DNA of 64,000 nt from Kribbella rubisoli (GTDB lineage Bacteria > Actinomycetota > Actinomycetes > Propionibacteriales > Kribbellaceae): contig NZ_SHKR01000012.1 of the NCBI RefSeq assembly GCF_004217145.1, positions 930,001 to 994,000 on the forward strand, in the 5' to 3' direction. The position numbers and the translations under genes were made by a program. The notes below the pieces were generated by a model that saw only the letters and a program-made list of their open reading frames with translations, did not search any database and was not told where the DNA came from. How positions within the stretch are numbered: position 1 is the first letter of the stretch; every line of letters starts with the position of its first letter. Shown in pieces: positions 43,338 to 52,026 of the stretch.

Positions 43338-44162
43338 ATGCCGACGCTCCCGCTCAGCGCAAACATCTCGATCCTGTTCACGGAGCTGCCGTACCTGGAT
43401 CGTCCGGCCGCCGCCCGCGCCGTGGGGTTCGAGTACGTCGAGAGCTGGTGGCCGTTTCCCGGACCGATTGCGTCGGCGGAGCAGGTGAACGCGTTGATCG
43501 GCGCACTGGAGCGAGCCCACGTCGAACTCTCGGGGCTCAACTTCTTCGCCGGTGACATGCCGTCCGGCGATCGAGGTATTGCCTGCCGGCCAGACCGCCA
43601 GGACGAGCTCGGTTCCAACACCGAGCAACTCGTGGAGATCGCCCGGCGGACCGGGTGCCGCTCGTTCAATCTGTTGTACGGCCAGCTGGACGATCGATGG
43701 TCCGACGCCGAGCAGCGGGACACCGCGATCCGCGCCGTACGGACCGCGGCGACCGTCCTGGCCGAGATTGACGGAATCGTTCTGCTGGAGCCGTTGGCGC
43801 TTGGCCTGAACGGGGCATATCCGTTGGTCGACGGCGACGACGTGGTCGAGTTGCTGGAGGGCCCATTGCGCTCGGCACCGAATGTCCGGCTGCTGTTCGA
43901 CCTGTTTCATCTCGGCAGCAACGGCGTCGACCTGGTCGCTGCAGCGGAGAGGCTGGCACCGTGGATCGGTCACGTCCAGGTCGCCGACTGCCCCGGTCGC
44001 GGCGAGCCTGGCAGCGGTGATCTGCCGATCGAGGAGACGGTCGCGACCCTCGTTGCGGCGGGCTATCGCGGCGTGATCGCTGCGGAGTACCAGCCGACCG
44101 GGCCGACGGAACAGTCGCTCGACTGGGTCGATCGGTTGGATGTCATCGATCAGTCCGGGTGA
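43338..44162 (+). CDS. Hydroxypyruvate isomerase-like sugar isomerase/epimerase
   Basis: This is a 274-residue AP-endonuclease-2 type TIM barrel. VLLEPLALGLNG (Glu), LLFDLFHLG (Asp and His), HVQVADCPGRGEPG (His, Arg, Glu) and AAEYQPTG (Glu) match the metal and substrate residues of the Hyi family, which isomerises hydroxypyruvate/tartronate semialdehyde or small ketoses. AGGAGAG precedes ATG 43338. It is the first gene of an operon continuing with an amidohydrolase, an FAD oxidoreductase and an importer. It probably rearranges a short product of the cargo; the substrate is not evident. Confidence 0.82.
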   Translation: MPTLPLSANISILFTELPYLDRPAAARAVGFEYVESWWPFPGPIASAEQVNALIGALERAHVELSGLNFFAGDMPSGDRGIACRPDRQDELGSNTEQLVEIARRTGCRSFNLLYGQLDDRWSDAEQRDTAIRAVRTAATVLAEIDGIVLLEPLALGLNGAYPLVDGDDVVELLEGPLRSAPNVRLLFDLFHLGSNGVDLVAAAERLAPWIGHVQVADCPGRGEPGSGDLPIEETVATLVAAGYRGVIAAEYQPTGPTEQSLDWVDRLDVIDQSG

Positions 44163-44248
44163 TCAGTTCCTGTTCCTCTTGCGGTTGCCGCTCTTACCGT
44201 CATCCCGAACCTCGCGTTCTCCAACCGAACTGCGGATCGAGGGATGGA

Positions 44249-45331
44249 ATGCCTCAGCCACTTGCCGATATCCGGCTGCGCGATTTCGCTCCAGTTTCGA
44301 TGCTGACCACGACGGTGTCCGACGTGAATGAGCCGGCGGCGCCGATCGTCGATGTGCACAACCATCTGGGTCGCCGCTTGACCGGAGTGTGGCGGGCACC
44401 GGACCCAGCAGCGTTGATCGGGTTGATGGACAAGGCCGGCGTGGCCACGATCGTGAATCTCGACGGCGAGTGGGACGACGAACTCGAGGCGAACCTCGAT
44501 CGCTATGACCGCAGCTATCCAGGGCGTTTCGTGACCTTCGCACGCCTCGACTGGGCCGATACCGGGACCTCCGGATGGGGTGACCGGCTGGCTGCGTCTC
44601 TGACTGATTCGGTACGTCGGGGCGCCGCGGGCCTCAAGCTCTGGAAGGACATCGGACTCCGGATCCGCGACGAGCACGACCAGTTGATCTTCCTCGATGA
44701 TCCGCAGCTGGAACCGCTCTGGGCAGCGCTGGCCGAGGCGGATGTGCCGGTCCTGATCCACACCGCCGATCCGGCAGCATTCTTCCAGCCGTTGGACGCT
44801 CGCAACGAACGACTCGAGGAACTGCTGCGGCATCCCGACTGGCATTTCCACGGCGCGGAGTTCCCGCCGCTGCAGCGCCTGCTGGACGCGCTCGAGGCCG
44901 TCGTCGCAGGGCATCCGGACGTGCGTTTCATCGGCGCCCACGTCGGTTGTCTCGCGGAGAATCTCGACTGGGTGGAGCAGATGCTCGACCGCTGCCCGAA
45001 CTATCGCATCGACATCGCCGCCCGGCTCGCAGAGCTCGGTCGGCAGCCGCGGCGGACCCGGGCGCTGATCGAGCGCCATCCCGACCGGGTGCTGCTCGGT
45101 ACCGACTGCGCGCCGCCCGAAGCGGCCGACTACCAGATGTATCAGCGTTTCCTTGCCAGTACGGACGAGGCCTTCGAGTACTCGTCGATCCAGCCGCCCC
45201 CGACCGGACGCTGGACGATCTCGGGTCTGGGTCTTCCGCACGATCTCGCGGCCGCGGTCGAGGGGGACAACGCCCGCGCCTTCATTCCAGCGCTCGCCAC
45301 TCCGGCGAGGAGGACCGATGCCGGAGTTTGA
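44249..45331 (+). CDS. Amidohydrolase-2 family hydrolase/decarboxylase
   Basis: This is a 360-residue metal-dependent TIM barrel. VDVHNHLG is the HxH metal site, AAGLKLWKDIG a barrel strand with Lys, PVLIHTADP and FIGAHVGC supply further His ligands, and LLGTDCAP the late Asp. Members hydrolyse lactones or decarboxylate acids. ATG at 44249 with GAGGGA just upstream is chosen; the frame extends to 44159 but that part is Cys/Arg-rich and non-conserved in look. The 86-base gap before it shows no other feature. It overlaps the next gene by 14 bases. Substrate unknown. Confidence 0.78.
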   Translation: MPQPLADIRLRDFAPVSMLTTTVSDVNEPAAPIVDVHNHLGRRLTGVWRAPDPAALIGLMDKAGVATIVNLDGEWDDELEANLDRYDRSYPGRFVTFARLDWADTGTSGWGDRLAASLTDSVRRGAAGLKLWKDIGLRIRDEHDQLIFLDDPQLEPLWAALAEADVPVLIHTADPAAFFQPLDARNERLEELLRHPDWHFHGAEFPPLQRLLDALEAVVAGHPDVRFIGAHVGCLAENLDWVEQMLDRCPNYRIDIAARLAELGRQPRRTRALIERHPDRVLLGTDCAPPEAADYQMYQRFLASTDEAFEYSSIQPPPTGRWTISGLGLPHDLAAAVEGDNARAFIPALATPARRTDAGV

Positions 45332-46493
45332 TCTGGTCATCATCGGCGGCGGCATCGTCGGCGCAAGTGCCGCGCTGGCCGGCGTTCGGAAGGGTGCGCG
45401 GGTCGCAGTCGTCGATGCCGGTCTGGCCGGGCGGGCCACCGATGCGGGGGCGGGTATCGTGTCGCCGGTCGCTCTCGATCGTGGTGAGCTGCGGCCGGAG
45501 TGGACATCGGTGATCACCGAATGCGTCGGCTACTACCGCAGCCTGCTGGCCGAGCTCGATGCCATCGATCCGGCTGGTGCGGGTTCGGCGACCTTCGAGC
45601 AGGTCGGTGAACTCGTAGTAGCGGGGGACGATCCGCAGGAGCAGGCAGCACTCGATGCGGTCGCCGAGCGGTTGTCGCGGCCAGAGGGCCGACGTGCTCA
45701 TGGCATCACCAAGCCCGTGCAGACCATCGACGGCGCCGATCTACGCCGGTACTGGCCAGAACTCCGTGGTGACTTGCGTGGTCTGTACATCGCCGAGGTC
45801 GGTCGCGTCGTCGGGTCGCGGTTACACGATCGGTTGATGACTGCGACGCGCCGACGTGCACAGGGTGCTCGTGACGGCGCCGCGTTCGAGCTGATCCCCG
45901 GTGCCGGGATGCTGGACCCGCTGGACTCGTCACCTCGCGTCCGCGTCGGTCACCGGGTGCTCGACGCCGGGGCCGTGCTACTGGCCACCGGAGCCTGGGC
46001 CGGCGCAGACCTCGCCGGATTCGGAGTCTATGTAGACATCCGGCCGATTCGCGGGCAGCTCGTGCACCTGCGTCTCGACGGCCAGCAGACCGGCATGCGG
46101 CCGATCGTCAACACCCCCGGTGGCGGCTACCTACTTGGCTTCGACGACCGCATCGTCGTCGGCGCGACACACGAGGACGTCGGTTTCGACGCCCGCGTCA
46201 CGGCTGCCGGGCAACACGCAGTACTGAGTGCCGCCCTGGACCTTGCACCGGGACTGTCGGCCGCGACGGTGCTGGAGACCAGGGTGGGCTTGCGACCGGC
46301 TACCACCGACGGCCTGCCGCTGATCGGAGCGGTGGCGCCGGCAATTCACGTCGCCACCGGCCTGGGGGCGTGGGGTCTGACCCTCGGGCCGTTGCTCGGC
46401 GAGCTGGCGGCTCGGCATGCACTCGGCGACCCCCTGCCGACCCGCCTCGACTTCCTCCGCCCGGGCCGCCCCCTCCTGAAGGAGTCCGCATGA
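45318..46493 (+). CDS. FAD-dependent oxidoreductase, DAO/DadA-like
   Basis: This is a 391-residue flavoprotein. DLVIIGGGIVGASAALAGVRKG is the GxGxxG FAD-binding fold, VRPIRGQLVHLRL-like and GLRPATTDGLPLIGAV are typical of the D-amino-acid-oxidase fold group (glycine oxidase, DadA, hydroxyglutarate oxidase). It should oxidise an amino or hydroxy acid, or an amino sugar acid. GAGGAGG precedes ATG 45318, inside the end of the amidohydrolase gene, and the stop overlaps the binding-protein start (ATGA). Its presence hints that the imported compound contains an amine or yields a 2-hydroxy acid. Confidence 0.82.
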   Translation: MPEFDLVIIGGGIVGASAALAGVRKGARVAVVDAGLAGRATDAGAGIVSPVALDRGELRPEWTSVITECVGYYRSLLAELDAIDPAGAGSATFEQVGELVVAGDDPQEQAALDAVAERLSRPEGRRAHGITKPVQTIDGADLRRYWPELRGDLRGLYIAEVGRVVGSRLHDRLMTATRRRAQGARDGAAFELIPGAGMLDPLDSSPRVRVGHRVLDAGAVLLATGAWAGADLAGFGVYVDIRPIRGQLVHLRLDGQQTGMRPIVNTPGGGYLLGFDDRIVVGATHEDVGFDARVTAAGQHAVLSAALDLAPGLSAATVLETRVGLRPATTDGLPLIGAVAPAIHVATGLGAWGLTLGPLLGELAARHALGDPLPTRLDFLRPGRPLLKESA

Positions 46494-47764
46494 ACACAGC
46501 ACGACGTCTGTTGAGCCTCTGCCTCACCCCGCTTCTCCTCGCGGCGGCCGCTTGCTCCGGGTCTTCGGAGTCCGCTGACAACGAGCACGTAACTCTCACC
46601 TACGCGATCTGGGATCAAGCTCAGTCGGCTGCGATGAAACAGATCATCGAGGAATTCCACGCCCAGCACCCGAACATCGACGTGCAGGTGCAGGTCACGC
46701 CGTGGGAGAGCTACTGGACCAAACTGCAGACCAGCATCACCGCGGGCAGTGGCCCGGACGTGTTGTGGATGACGATGGTGTACGCGAAGTACTACGCGGT
46801 CGGCGGCGGCATCGCTCCGCTCGACGACAAGATCAAGGACTCGAAGCTGGACATGGGCGCCTACGTGCCCGCCGTCACCAAGGCCTACACGGTCGACGGG
46901 AAGGTCTACGGCATTCCCAAGGATGTCAACGGATTCGGGCTCTGCTACAACAAGAAGCTCTTCGACGCGGCCAAGGTGAAGTACCCGGACGACTCGTGGA
47001 CGTGGAGCGATGTCATCGCTGCGGCTCAGAAGCTGACCAATCCCCAGAAGGGCGTCTTCGGATTCGTCGCGCCCGAGGCCGACGAGCTGAGCTGGTATCT
47101 GACGGTGCCGCAGGTCGGCGGCCAGGTCATCTCCGACGATGAGAAGAGCTCAGGCTACGACAAGCCGGCGACGATTCAGGGCATTCAGTTCTGGACCGAC
47201 ATGATCACGAAGTACCACGTCTCGCCCACGCTGCAGCAGACCACCGACACCGACCCGCTGGCGATGCTCACCTCGGGCAAGGTCGCGATGAGGTATTGCG
47301 GTTCGTGGGAGCCCGAAGAGATCGCGGCTGTCCCGTACGGCAAGGCCAACATCGACATCGCGCCGCTGCCCGCCGGCCCGGACGGGAACCGGAAGTACTA
47401 CAGCAACGGGTTGGCGAACAGCATCTCGGCGAAAAGCAAGCATCCCCAGCAGGCATGGGAGTTCGCGCAGTTCCTCGGATCCGAACGCGCGGCCGAGATC
47501 CAGGCGAAGACCGGAACCGTGATCCCGGCGTACCAGGGGCACGCGGATGCCTACGCCAAGGCAATGCCTGAGTTCAATCTCCAGGTCTTCGTCGATCACC
47601 TCAAGTACGCCGAGCCGTTCCCTGCGTCGACCGACACCGCTGCCTGGCGTGACACCGCGACGAAGCAGTTCGCGGACGCATGGACAGGCAAAGCCCCGGT
47701 CGCAGACGTCTCGCAACGCGTTGCGGAGGCGATGAACGCGGCATTGGCGAAGGAGAAGAAGTGA
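46490..47764 (+). CDS. Sugar-binding lipoprotein (region 4, plus operon)
   Basis: This is a 424-residue family-1 binding protein with a short signal and lipobox LAAAACSG (Cys about residue 22). VTLTYAIWDQAQSAAMKQI starts the mature domain. ATGA and GTGA overlaps tie it to the oxidoreductase before and the permease after. It is distinct from the Tat lipoprotein of the divergent operon, so the two operons probably import different compounds. Confidence 0.87.
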   Translation: MNTARRLLSLCLTPLLLAAAACSGSSESADNEHVTLTYAIWDQAQSAAMKQIIEEFHAQHPNIDVQVQVTPWESYWTKLQTSITAGSGPDVLWMTMVYAKYYAVGGGIAPLDDKIKDSKLDMGAYVPAVTKAYTVDGKVYGIPKDVNGFGLCYNKKLFDAAKVKYPDDSWTWSDVIAAAQKLTNPQKGVFGFVAPEADELSWYLTVPQVGGQVISDDEKSSGYDKPATIQGIQFWTDMITKYHVSPTLQQTTDTDPLAMLTSGKVAMRYCGSWEPEEIAAVPYGKANIDIAPLPAGPDGNRKYYSNGLANSISAKSKHPQQAWEFAQFLGSERAAEIQAKTGTVIPAYQGHADAYAKAMPEFNLQVFVDHLKYAEPFPASTDTAAWRDTATKQFADAWTGKAPVADVSQRVAEAMNAALAKEKK

Positions 47765-48729
47765 GTAGCTCTGGCACCGCTACGGTGCCGGCCGAATCGC
47801 GAGCGGACGGTACGCCTGGCCGACAACAGCCGGACAGGCGTCGGCCGCGGCCACCCACCCGGGACAGCGGTTGGTGGGCCGCGATGTTCTTGCTGCCGGC
47901 CGCTGCAGGGCTACTGGTCTTCGAGATCTGGCCGACCTTCCAGACGATCTACTATTCCTTCACCAGTTGGGGAGCGTTCGGCGGGCATGTCTGGTCGGGA
48001 CTCGAGAACTACCGGACGCTGATCGCCGACTCCGACGTCCTGCACGCGGTGGTCAACACGGCGATCATCAGTGCCATCTCGTTGCTCGCCGTGCCCTTGT
48101 CGGCGATCGTGGCGGCGCTGCTCAGTCTGCCGGGCATGCGTGGGGTCACCGTGTACCGCACGCTGTACTTCCTGCCTGTAGTCACATTGCCCGCCGCAGT
48201 CGCCCTGACCTGGAAGTTTCTCTTCAACGGCGACTACGGTCTGATCAACTGGCTGCTGTCCAAGTTCGGCATCGACGGCCCGCATTGGCTTTCCGATCCC
48301 GCCACGGCGATCTTCGCCATCAGCATCGTCGCCGTGTGGGGGTCGATCGGCTACAACATGGTCATCTTTCTCTCGGGCATTCGGGGCATACCTGTCGACT
48401 ACTACGAGGCAGCCGAGCTGGACGGGGCCGGCCGGGTGTCGCAGTTCTTCCACGTCACGGTGCCGCTGCTGACGCCGTCGATCTTCTTCGTCACGGTGAT
48501 CACGGTGATCAACTCGCTGCAGGCGTTCGACCTGATCTACCTGATGGTCGGCCAGCAAAGTCCCGCGATCGCGAGGACCGAAACTCTCGTCTACCTGTTC
48601 TACCAGCGTGGCTTCGCCGAGCACGACGGAGGCTATGCGGCAGCAATTGGCGTCGTACTGCTCCTCGCGACTCTGATCCTGACCGCGGCCCAGTTCCGCT
48701 TGCAGAGGAGGTGGGTGCACTATGGCTGA
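47761..48729 (+). CDS. Sugar ABC transporter permease 1 (region 4, plus operon)
   Basis: This is a 322-residue MalF-type permease starting at GTG 47761 (AAGGAG upstream, GTGA overlap). A ~40-residue Pro/Arg-rich tail precedes the first membrane segment, and the EAA loop is EAAELDGAG. It overlaps permease 2 by eight bases. Confidence 0.87.
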   Translation: MSSSGTATVPAESRADGTPGRQQPDRRRPRPPTRDSGWWAAMFLLPAAAGLLVFEIWPTFQTIYYSFTSWGAFGGHVWSGLENYRTLIADSDVLHAVVNTAIISAISLLAVPLSAIVAALLSLPGMRGVTVYRTLYFLPVVTLPAAVALTWKFLFNGDYGLINWLLSKFGIDGPHWLSDPATAIFAISIVAVWGSIGYNMVIFLSGIRGIPVDYYEAAELDGAGRVSQFFHVTVPLLTPSIFFVTVITVINSLQAFDLIYLMVGQQSPAIARTETLVYLFYQRGFAEHDGGYAAAIGVVLLLATLILTAAQFRLQRRWVHYG

Positions 48730-49579
48730 CTCCGCCCAACCGCCCGTCGGTCGCCGACGCCGCTATTTGCCCCGGCATCCGGTCGCTCATCTGTTGCTGT
48801 GTCTCGGCGCCGTTGTCATGGTCGGGCCGTTCCTTTGGCAGCTCACGACTTCGCTGCAGACTTTCGGCGAGTCCGTGAGTGTGCCTCCGACCTTCGTACC
48901 GCGCTCACTCCAATGGTCGAACGTGACAGCCGTCTTCGCTGCGTTGCCGTTCGGCCAGCAGTTGCTGAACACGACGTTGATGACGATCGCCCGAACGGTC
49001 GGCCAGGTCCTGTTCAGCTGTCTGGCCGGCTTCGCCTTCGCCCGGATGCAATTCCGCGGCAGCGCGGTGCTGTTCGGCATCTTTCTGTCGGTGACGATGG
49101 TTCCGTATCAGGTGTTCCTGCTCCCGCAGTACCAGATCATGCAGCGGCTCGGCCTGCTGAACACCCTGGTGGCACTGTTCCTACCCGGCATGTTCAGCGC
49201 GTTCGGCACCTTCCTGATGCGTCAGTTCTTCAGGCAACTACCGATGGAGATCGAGGAGGCCGCCCGGATCGACGGGGCGAACATCCTGCAGATCTTCTGG
49301 CGGATCATGCTGCCGATGGCTGCGCCCGGCATGATCGCGCTCGGCGTACTCGTCATCATCTGGTCCTGGAACGATCTGCTCTGGCCGCTGGTGGTGAACT
49401 CGGATCCTCGGCAGATGCCGGTGTCCGCCGGGTTGGCCAGCCTGCAGGGGCAGTACACGACGAACTTCCCCGTCCTGATGGCCGGTTCGCTGCTGGCGAG
49501 CCTGCCGGTGATCGTTGTCTTCATCGTGTTCCAGCGGCACCTGATGAGTGGTATCGCCTTCTCCGGCGTGAAGGGCTGA
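48722..49579 (+). CDS. Sugar ABC transporter permease 2 (region 4, plus operon)
   Basis: This is a 285-residue MalG-type permease with the EAA loop EAARIDGAN and the C-terminal QRHLMSGIAFSGVKG. It is the last gene of the operon; its stop is four bases from the convergent DeoR stop, within a shared palindrome. Confidence 0.88.
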   Translation: MADSAQPPVGRRRRYLPRHPVAHLLLCLGAVVMVGPFLWQLTTSLQTFGESVSVPPTFVPRSLQWSNVTAVFAALPFGQQLLNTTLMTIARTVGQVLFSCLAGFAFARMQFRGSAVLFGIFLSVTMVPYQVFLLPQYQIMQRLGLLNTLVALFLPGMFSAFGTFLMRQFFRQLPMEIEEAARIDGANILQIFWRIMLPMAAPGMIALGVLVIIWSWNDLLWPLVVNSDPRQMPVSAGLASLQGQYTTNFPVLMAGSLLASLPVIVVFIVFQRHLMSGIAFSGVKG

Positions 49580-49588
49580 CGCGTCAGC
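49575..49588. other. Palindrome containing both convergent stop codons
   Basis: GCTGACGCGTCAGC is a perfect 14-base palindrome holding the TGA of the permease on one strand and the TGA of the DeoR gene on the other. It may contribute to a compact bidirectional terminator. Confidence 0.55.
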
Positions 49589-50435
49589 TGGCCCGGGACT
49601 TCCGGGAAGCGCCGGCAACATGCACTGTTACGCCAAGCTCGGTGAGGCGGGCGAGTTCCTGTGGGTCCGCCGACGCGTCTGTCACCAGTAGGTCGACGGC
49701 CGACGCGTCGGCGACCTTCGCCACGGTCGCCGCACCGATCTTGGAGCCGTCGGCAACGACCATCAGCCGGTGCGCGTGCGACACCATGGCGTGGTTGGTG
49801 CGAGCCTCGGTGTGGTCGTGGGTGGTGACCCCGTGGGCAGCGCTGACACCGTCGGCGCCGAGGATGGCCAGGTTGACGCTCATACCGTTGAAGGCACTCT
49901 CGGCCAAGCTGCCGACCAGCTCGAACGAGCTCGACCGAATCACCCCACCGGTCATGATGATCTGCAGATTGGGCTGGGCCGCTACCGCTGCAGCGGTGGT
50001 GAGGGCATTCGTGACGATTGTCAGTCGTCGACGCTGACCGAGTTGGCGAGCGACCTCGGCAGTGGTCGATCCGCCGCCGATCGCCACGGCGAGCGGGCGG
50101 TCGGCGGGCAGCAGCGCAGCGGCCGTTACCGCGATCGCGTGCTTGGCCAGTGGGGATCTGGTGTCCCGGAGGTGGACCGGCAGTTCCGGCCCCGTATTCG
50201 CCCGGGCGCCGCCGCGGGTGCGCGAGACCAGTCCCTGTTCCTCGAGGTGTGTCATGTCCCGGCGCAGCGTCGCCGGAGACACCTCGAGTTCGTGACACAT
50301 GGTCTCGACCGACAGGGCTCCGCGCGTGGTCAGCAGGTCGAGGATTTCGACCAGGCGCTGAGCTCGCCGGGGTGACGGTGCCGACGGTTGCCCACAGCGC
50401 ACCGCTGGGAGGGCTGGCGAACTGATGACGATCAC
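49584..50435 (-). CDS. DeoR-family transcriptional regulator
   Basis: This is a 283-residue protein. RRAQRLVEILDLLTTRGALSV and LEVSPATLRRDMTHLEEQGLV form the N-terminal helix-turn-helix. The C-terminal DeoR sensor domain has AIGGGSTTAEVARQL and FNGMSVNLAILGADGVSAAHG, a sugar-phosphate-isomerase-like fold. The start is set at GTG 50435 (AGGTCGG upstream); in-frame ATG at 50510 is possible but lacks a ribosome site. It follows fucU on the same strand by 94 bases and may be co-transcribed with the GH29 operon or have its own promoter in that gap. The ligand is probably a phosphorylated sugar, which fits poorly with the non-phosphorylated fucose route. Confidence 0.8.
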   Translation of the reverse strand: MIVISSPALPAVRCGQPSAPSPRRAQRLVEILDLLTTRGALSVETMCHELEVSPATLRRDMTHLEEQGLVSRTRGGARANTGPELPVHLRDTRSPLAKHAIAVTAAALLPADRPLAVAIGGGSTTAEVARQLGQRRRLTIVTNALTTAAAVAAQPNLQIIMTGGVIRSSSFELVGSLAESAFNGMSVNLAILGADGVSAAHGVTTHDHTEARTNHAMVSHAHRLMVVADGSKIGAATVAKVADASAVDLLVTDASADPQELARLTELGVTVHVAGASRKSRAS

Positions 50436-50529
50436 CTCGTTCCGACCTGCGTGACGAGTGAATCGCCTCAGTCTAGGGAACCGGGCCGCGCCGTCGATGC
50501 TTCCGCGCAATCGAATTGAGCGTTCCGGG

Positions 50530-50958
50530 CTAGCCGCCGCGGTGGGAGCTGAGCCCGATGGTCAGCAGGAGGTTCGCGTACAGACGCACTTCACCGGTCG
50601 CGACCACGAGACCGACCTCGGGGGAGCGCACGAGGTCGTAGAAGTCGAATCGATCGACCAGCTCCATCGGCACGTCGTCCCCGAGCTGCCGGCGGTACTC
50701 CTCCTGCACGGACGCGTCCACTCCTTCGGCGGGGCGCATCACGGCGGCGCTCTCGAAGTTCACCGCGGTCTGGATCAGCGGGAGTACGTCGGTCACCGTC
50801 AGCAGGCCGGGTGCGAGATTGAGATGCACGAGGCGGGCCGCCGGGTTCACCATCGTCAGGTACGGATAGTTCCCGTCCGCGAGGAGGATCCGTGAGCCGT
50901 GCCCGGCCGTAGCCAGTGCCTCGAGCAGCGGCGGGTGGATGAGTTCGTGGTTGAGCAT
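50530..50958 (-). CDS. fucU: L-fucose mutarotase, RbsD/FucU family
   Basis: This is a 142-residue protein. The opening MLNHELIHPPLLEALATAGHG, then ILLADGNYP, is the FucU/RbsD signature, with the conserved His20 and Asp28 region. FucU interconverts the anomers of L-fucose and supplies the beta form to a dehydrogenase or isomerase; RbsD acts on ribose. The fucosidase operon context favours fucose. GAGGAGAG precedes ATG 50958, 18 bases after the aldo/keto reductase stop. Confidence 0.85.
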   Translation of the reverse strand: MLNHELIHPPLLEALATAGHGSRILLADGNYPYLTMVNPAARLVHLNLAPGLLTVTDVLPLIQTAVNFESAAVMRPAEGVDASVQEEYRRQLGDDVPMELVDRFDFYDLVRSPEVGLVVATGEVRLYANLLLTIGLSSHRGG

Positions 50959-50976
50959 GATGAAATCTCTCCTCTG

Positions 50977-52026
50977 TCAGCGGTCGCCTTGGGCGCGGGG
51001 GGATCCGTACCCGTTCCAGCCTGGGATTGTGCCGTCGACGTCCCAGAGGTCCAGCCACGACTCGGATCCGTCCCAGAGGAACACCTGTCCCTTGATGAGA
51101 CGGTTGTTGCGTTCTACTCCGCGCATGTCCTCGAGTTCGGTCGGCGTCAGCGGGTCGGAGAGGACGGCGGCGAGGTTCGCGGCGTACTGCTCCTGCTTGA
51201 CAGAGAAGGGGATGGGGATCTGGCCGCGGGCAACAGCCCACTTCAGGCAGACCAGGGCCGGATGTACGCCGTGGTTGCGTGCGATGCGCTGGACGATGGG
51301 GTGATCCACGTCAACCAGGTCATCGTCGCTTCGGTCGCGCTCGGGACGTGACGGCGAGCCCAGGGGCGAGTAGCCGATCGGCTGTACGTCGTGGTCCACG
51401 GCGTACCGGAACAGTTCCGGCTGCTGGAAGCACGGGTGGAGCTCCATCTCGATGAGAGCGGGAGCGATCCGGGCGTCCTCGAGGATCAGCGTCAGCTTCG
51501 GGATCGTTACGTTCGACGTGCCCAGGTGGCGCACCAGACCGGCGTCCACGAGGTTCTCGAGAGCGTGCCACGTCTCCATGTACCGCTCATGCACGTACGG
51601 TCGGGCGTGCGGGTCGCGCATCCCGGCCTCCGCGTGCGGCGGATGGTGGTTGGGGAACGGCCAGTGCACGAACACCGCGTCGAGGTAATCCAGTCGAAGG
51701 TGTTGCAAAGACCGGTGGACAGAAGCCACAGCGTCTTCGGGGGCGTGCGCATCGTTCCAGACCTTCGACATGACGAAGAGGTCCTCGCGAGGCGCGACGT
51801 CCGCGATGGCACTCTCCAGTACGGCGCCGATCTGGGACTCGTTGCCGTAGACGGCAGCGCAGTCGACGAGGCGATAGCCGCTGCGGATTGCCCCCGCGAC
51901 GGCGGTTGCGACATCATCCGCGGAGTAGCGGTCGGAGCCGAAGGTGCCCATCCCGATCACGGGGATGGTTGCTCCGGATGCGAGCACCCGTGAAGGCAGC
52001 AGACGGGCATCGATCTGGGACGTCAT
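50977..52026 (-). CDS. Aldo/keto reductase, candidate sugar dehydrogenase
   Basis: This is a 349-residue AKR barrel. LVDCAAVYGNE (Asp, Tyr), VMSKVWN (Lys) and VFVHWPFP (His) give the catalytic tetrad, and IPIPFSVKQEQYAANL the NADP-loop region. It is of a different AKR subgroup from the protein at 5340-6332. ATG 52026 overlaps the preceding gene stop (ATGA). Next to fucU in a fucosidase operon, oxidation or reduction of L-fucose is a reasonable guess. The frame extends far upstream but that part is a shadow of the neighbouring gene. Confidence 0.82.
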   Translation of the reverse strand: MTSQIDARLLPSRVLASGATIPVIGMGTFGSDRYSADDVATAVAGAIRSGYRLVDCAAVYGNESQIGAVLESAIADVAPREDLFVMSKVWNDAHAPEDAVASVHRSLQHLRLDYLDAVFVHWPFPNHHPPHAEAGMRDPHARPYVHERYMETWHALENLVDAGLVRHLGTSNVTIPKLTLILEDARIAPALIEMELHPCFQQPELFRYAVDHDVQPIGYSPLGSPSRPERDRSDDDLVDVDHPIVQRIARNHGVHPALVCLKWAVARGQIPIPFSVKQEQYAANLAAVLSDPLTPTELEDMRGVERNNRLIKGQVFLWDGSESWLDLWDVDGTIPGWNGYGSPRAQGDR

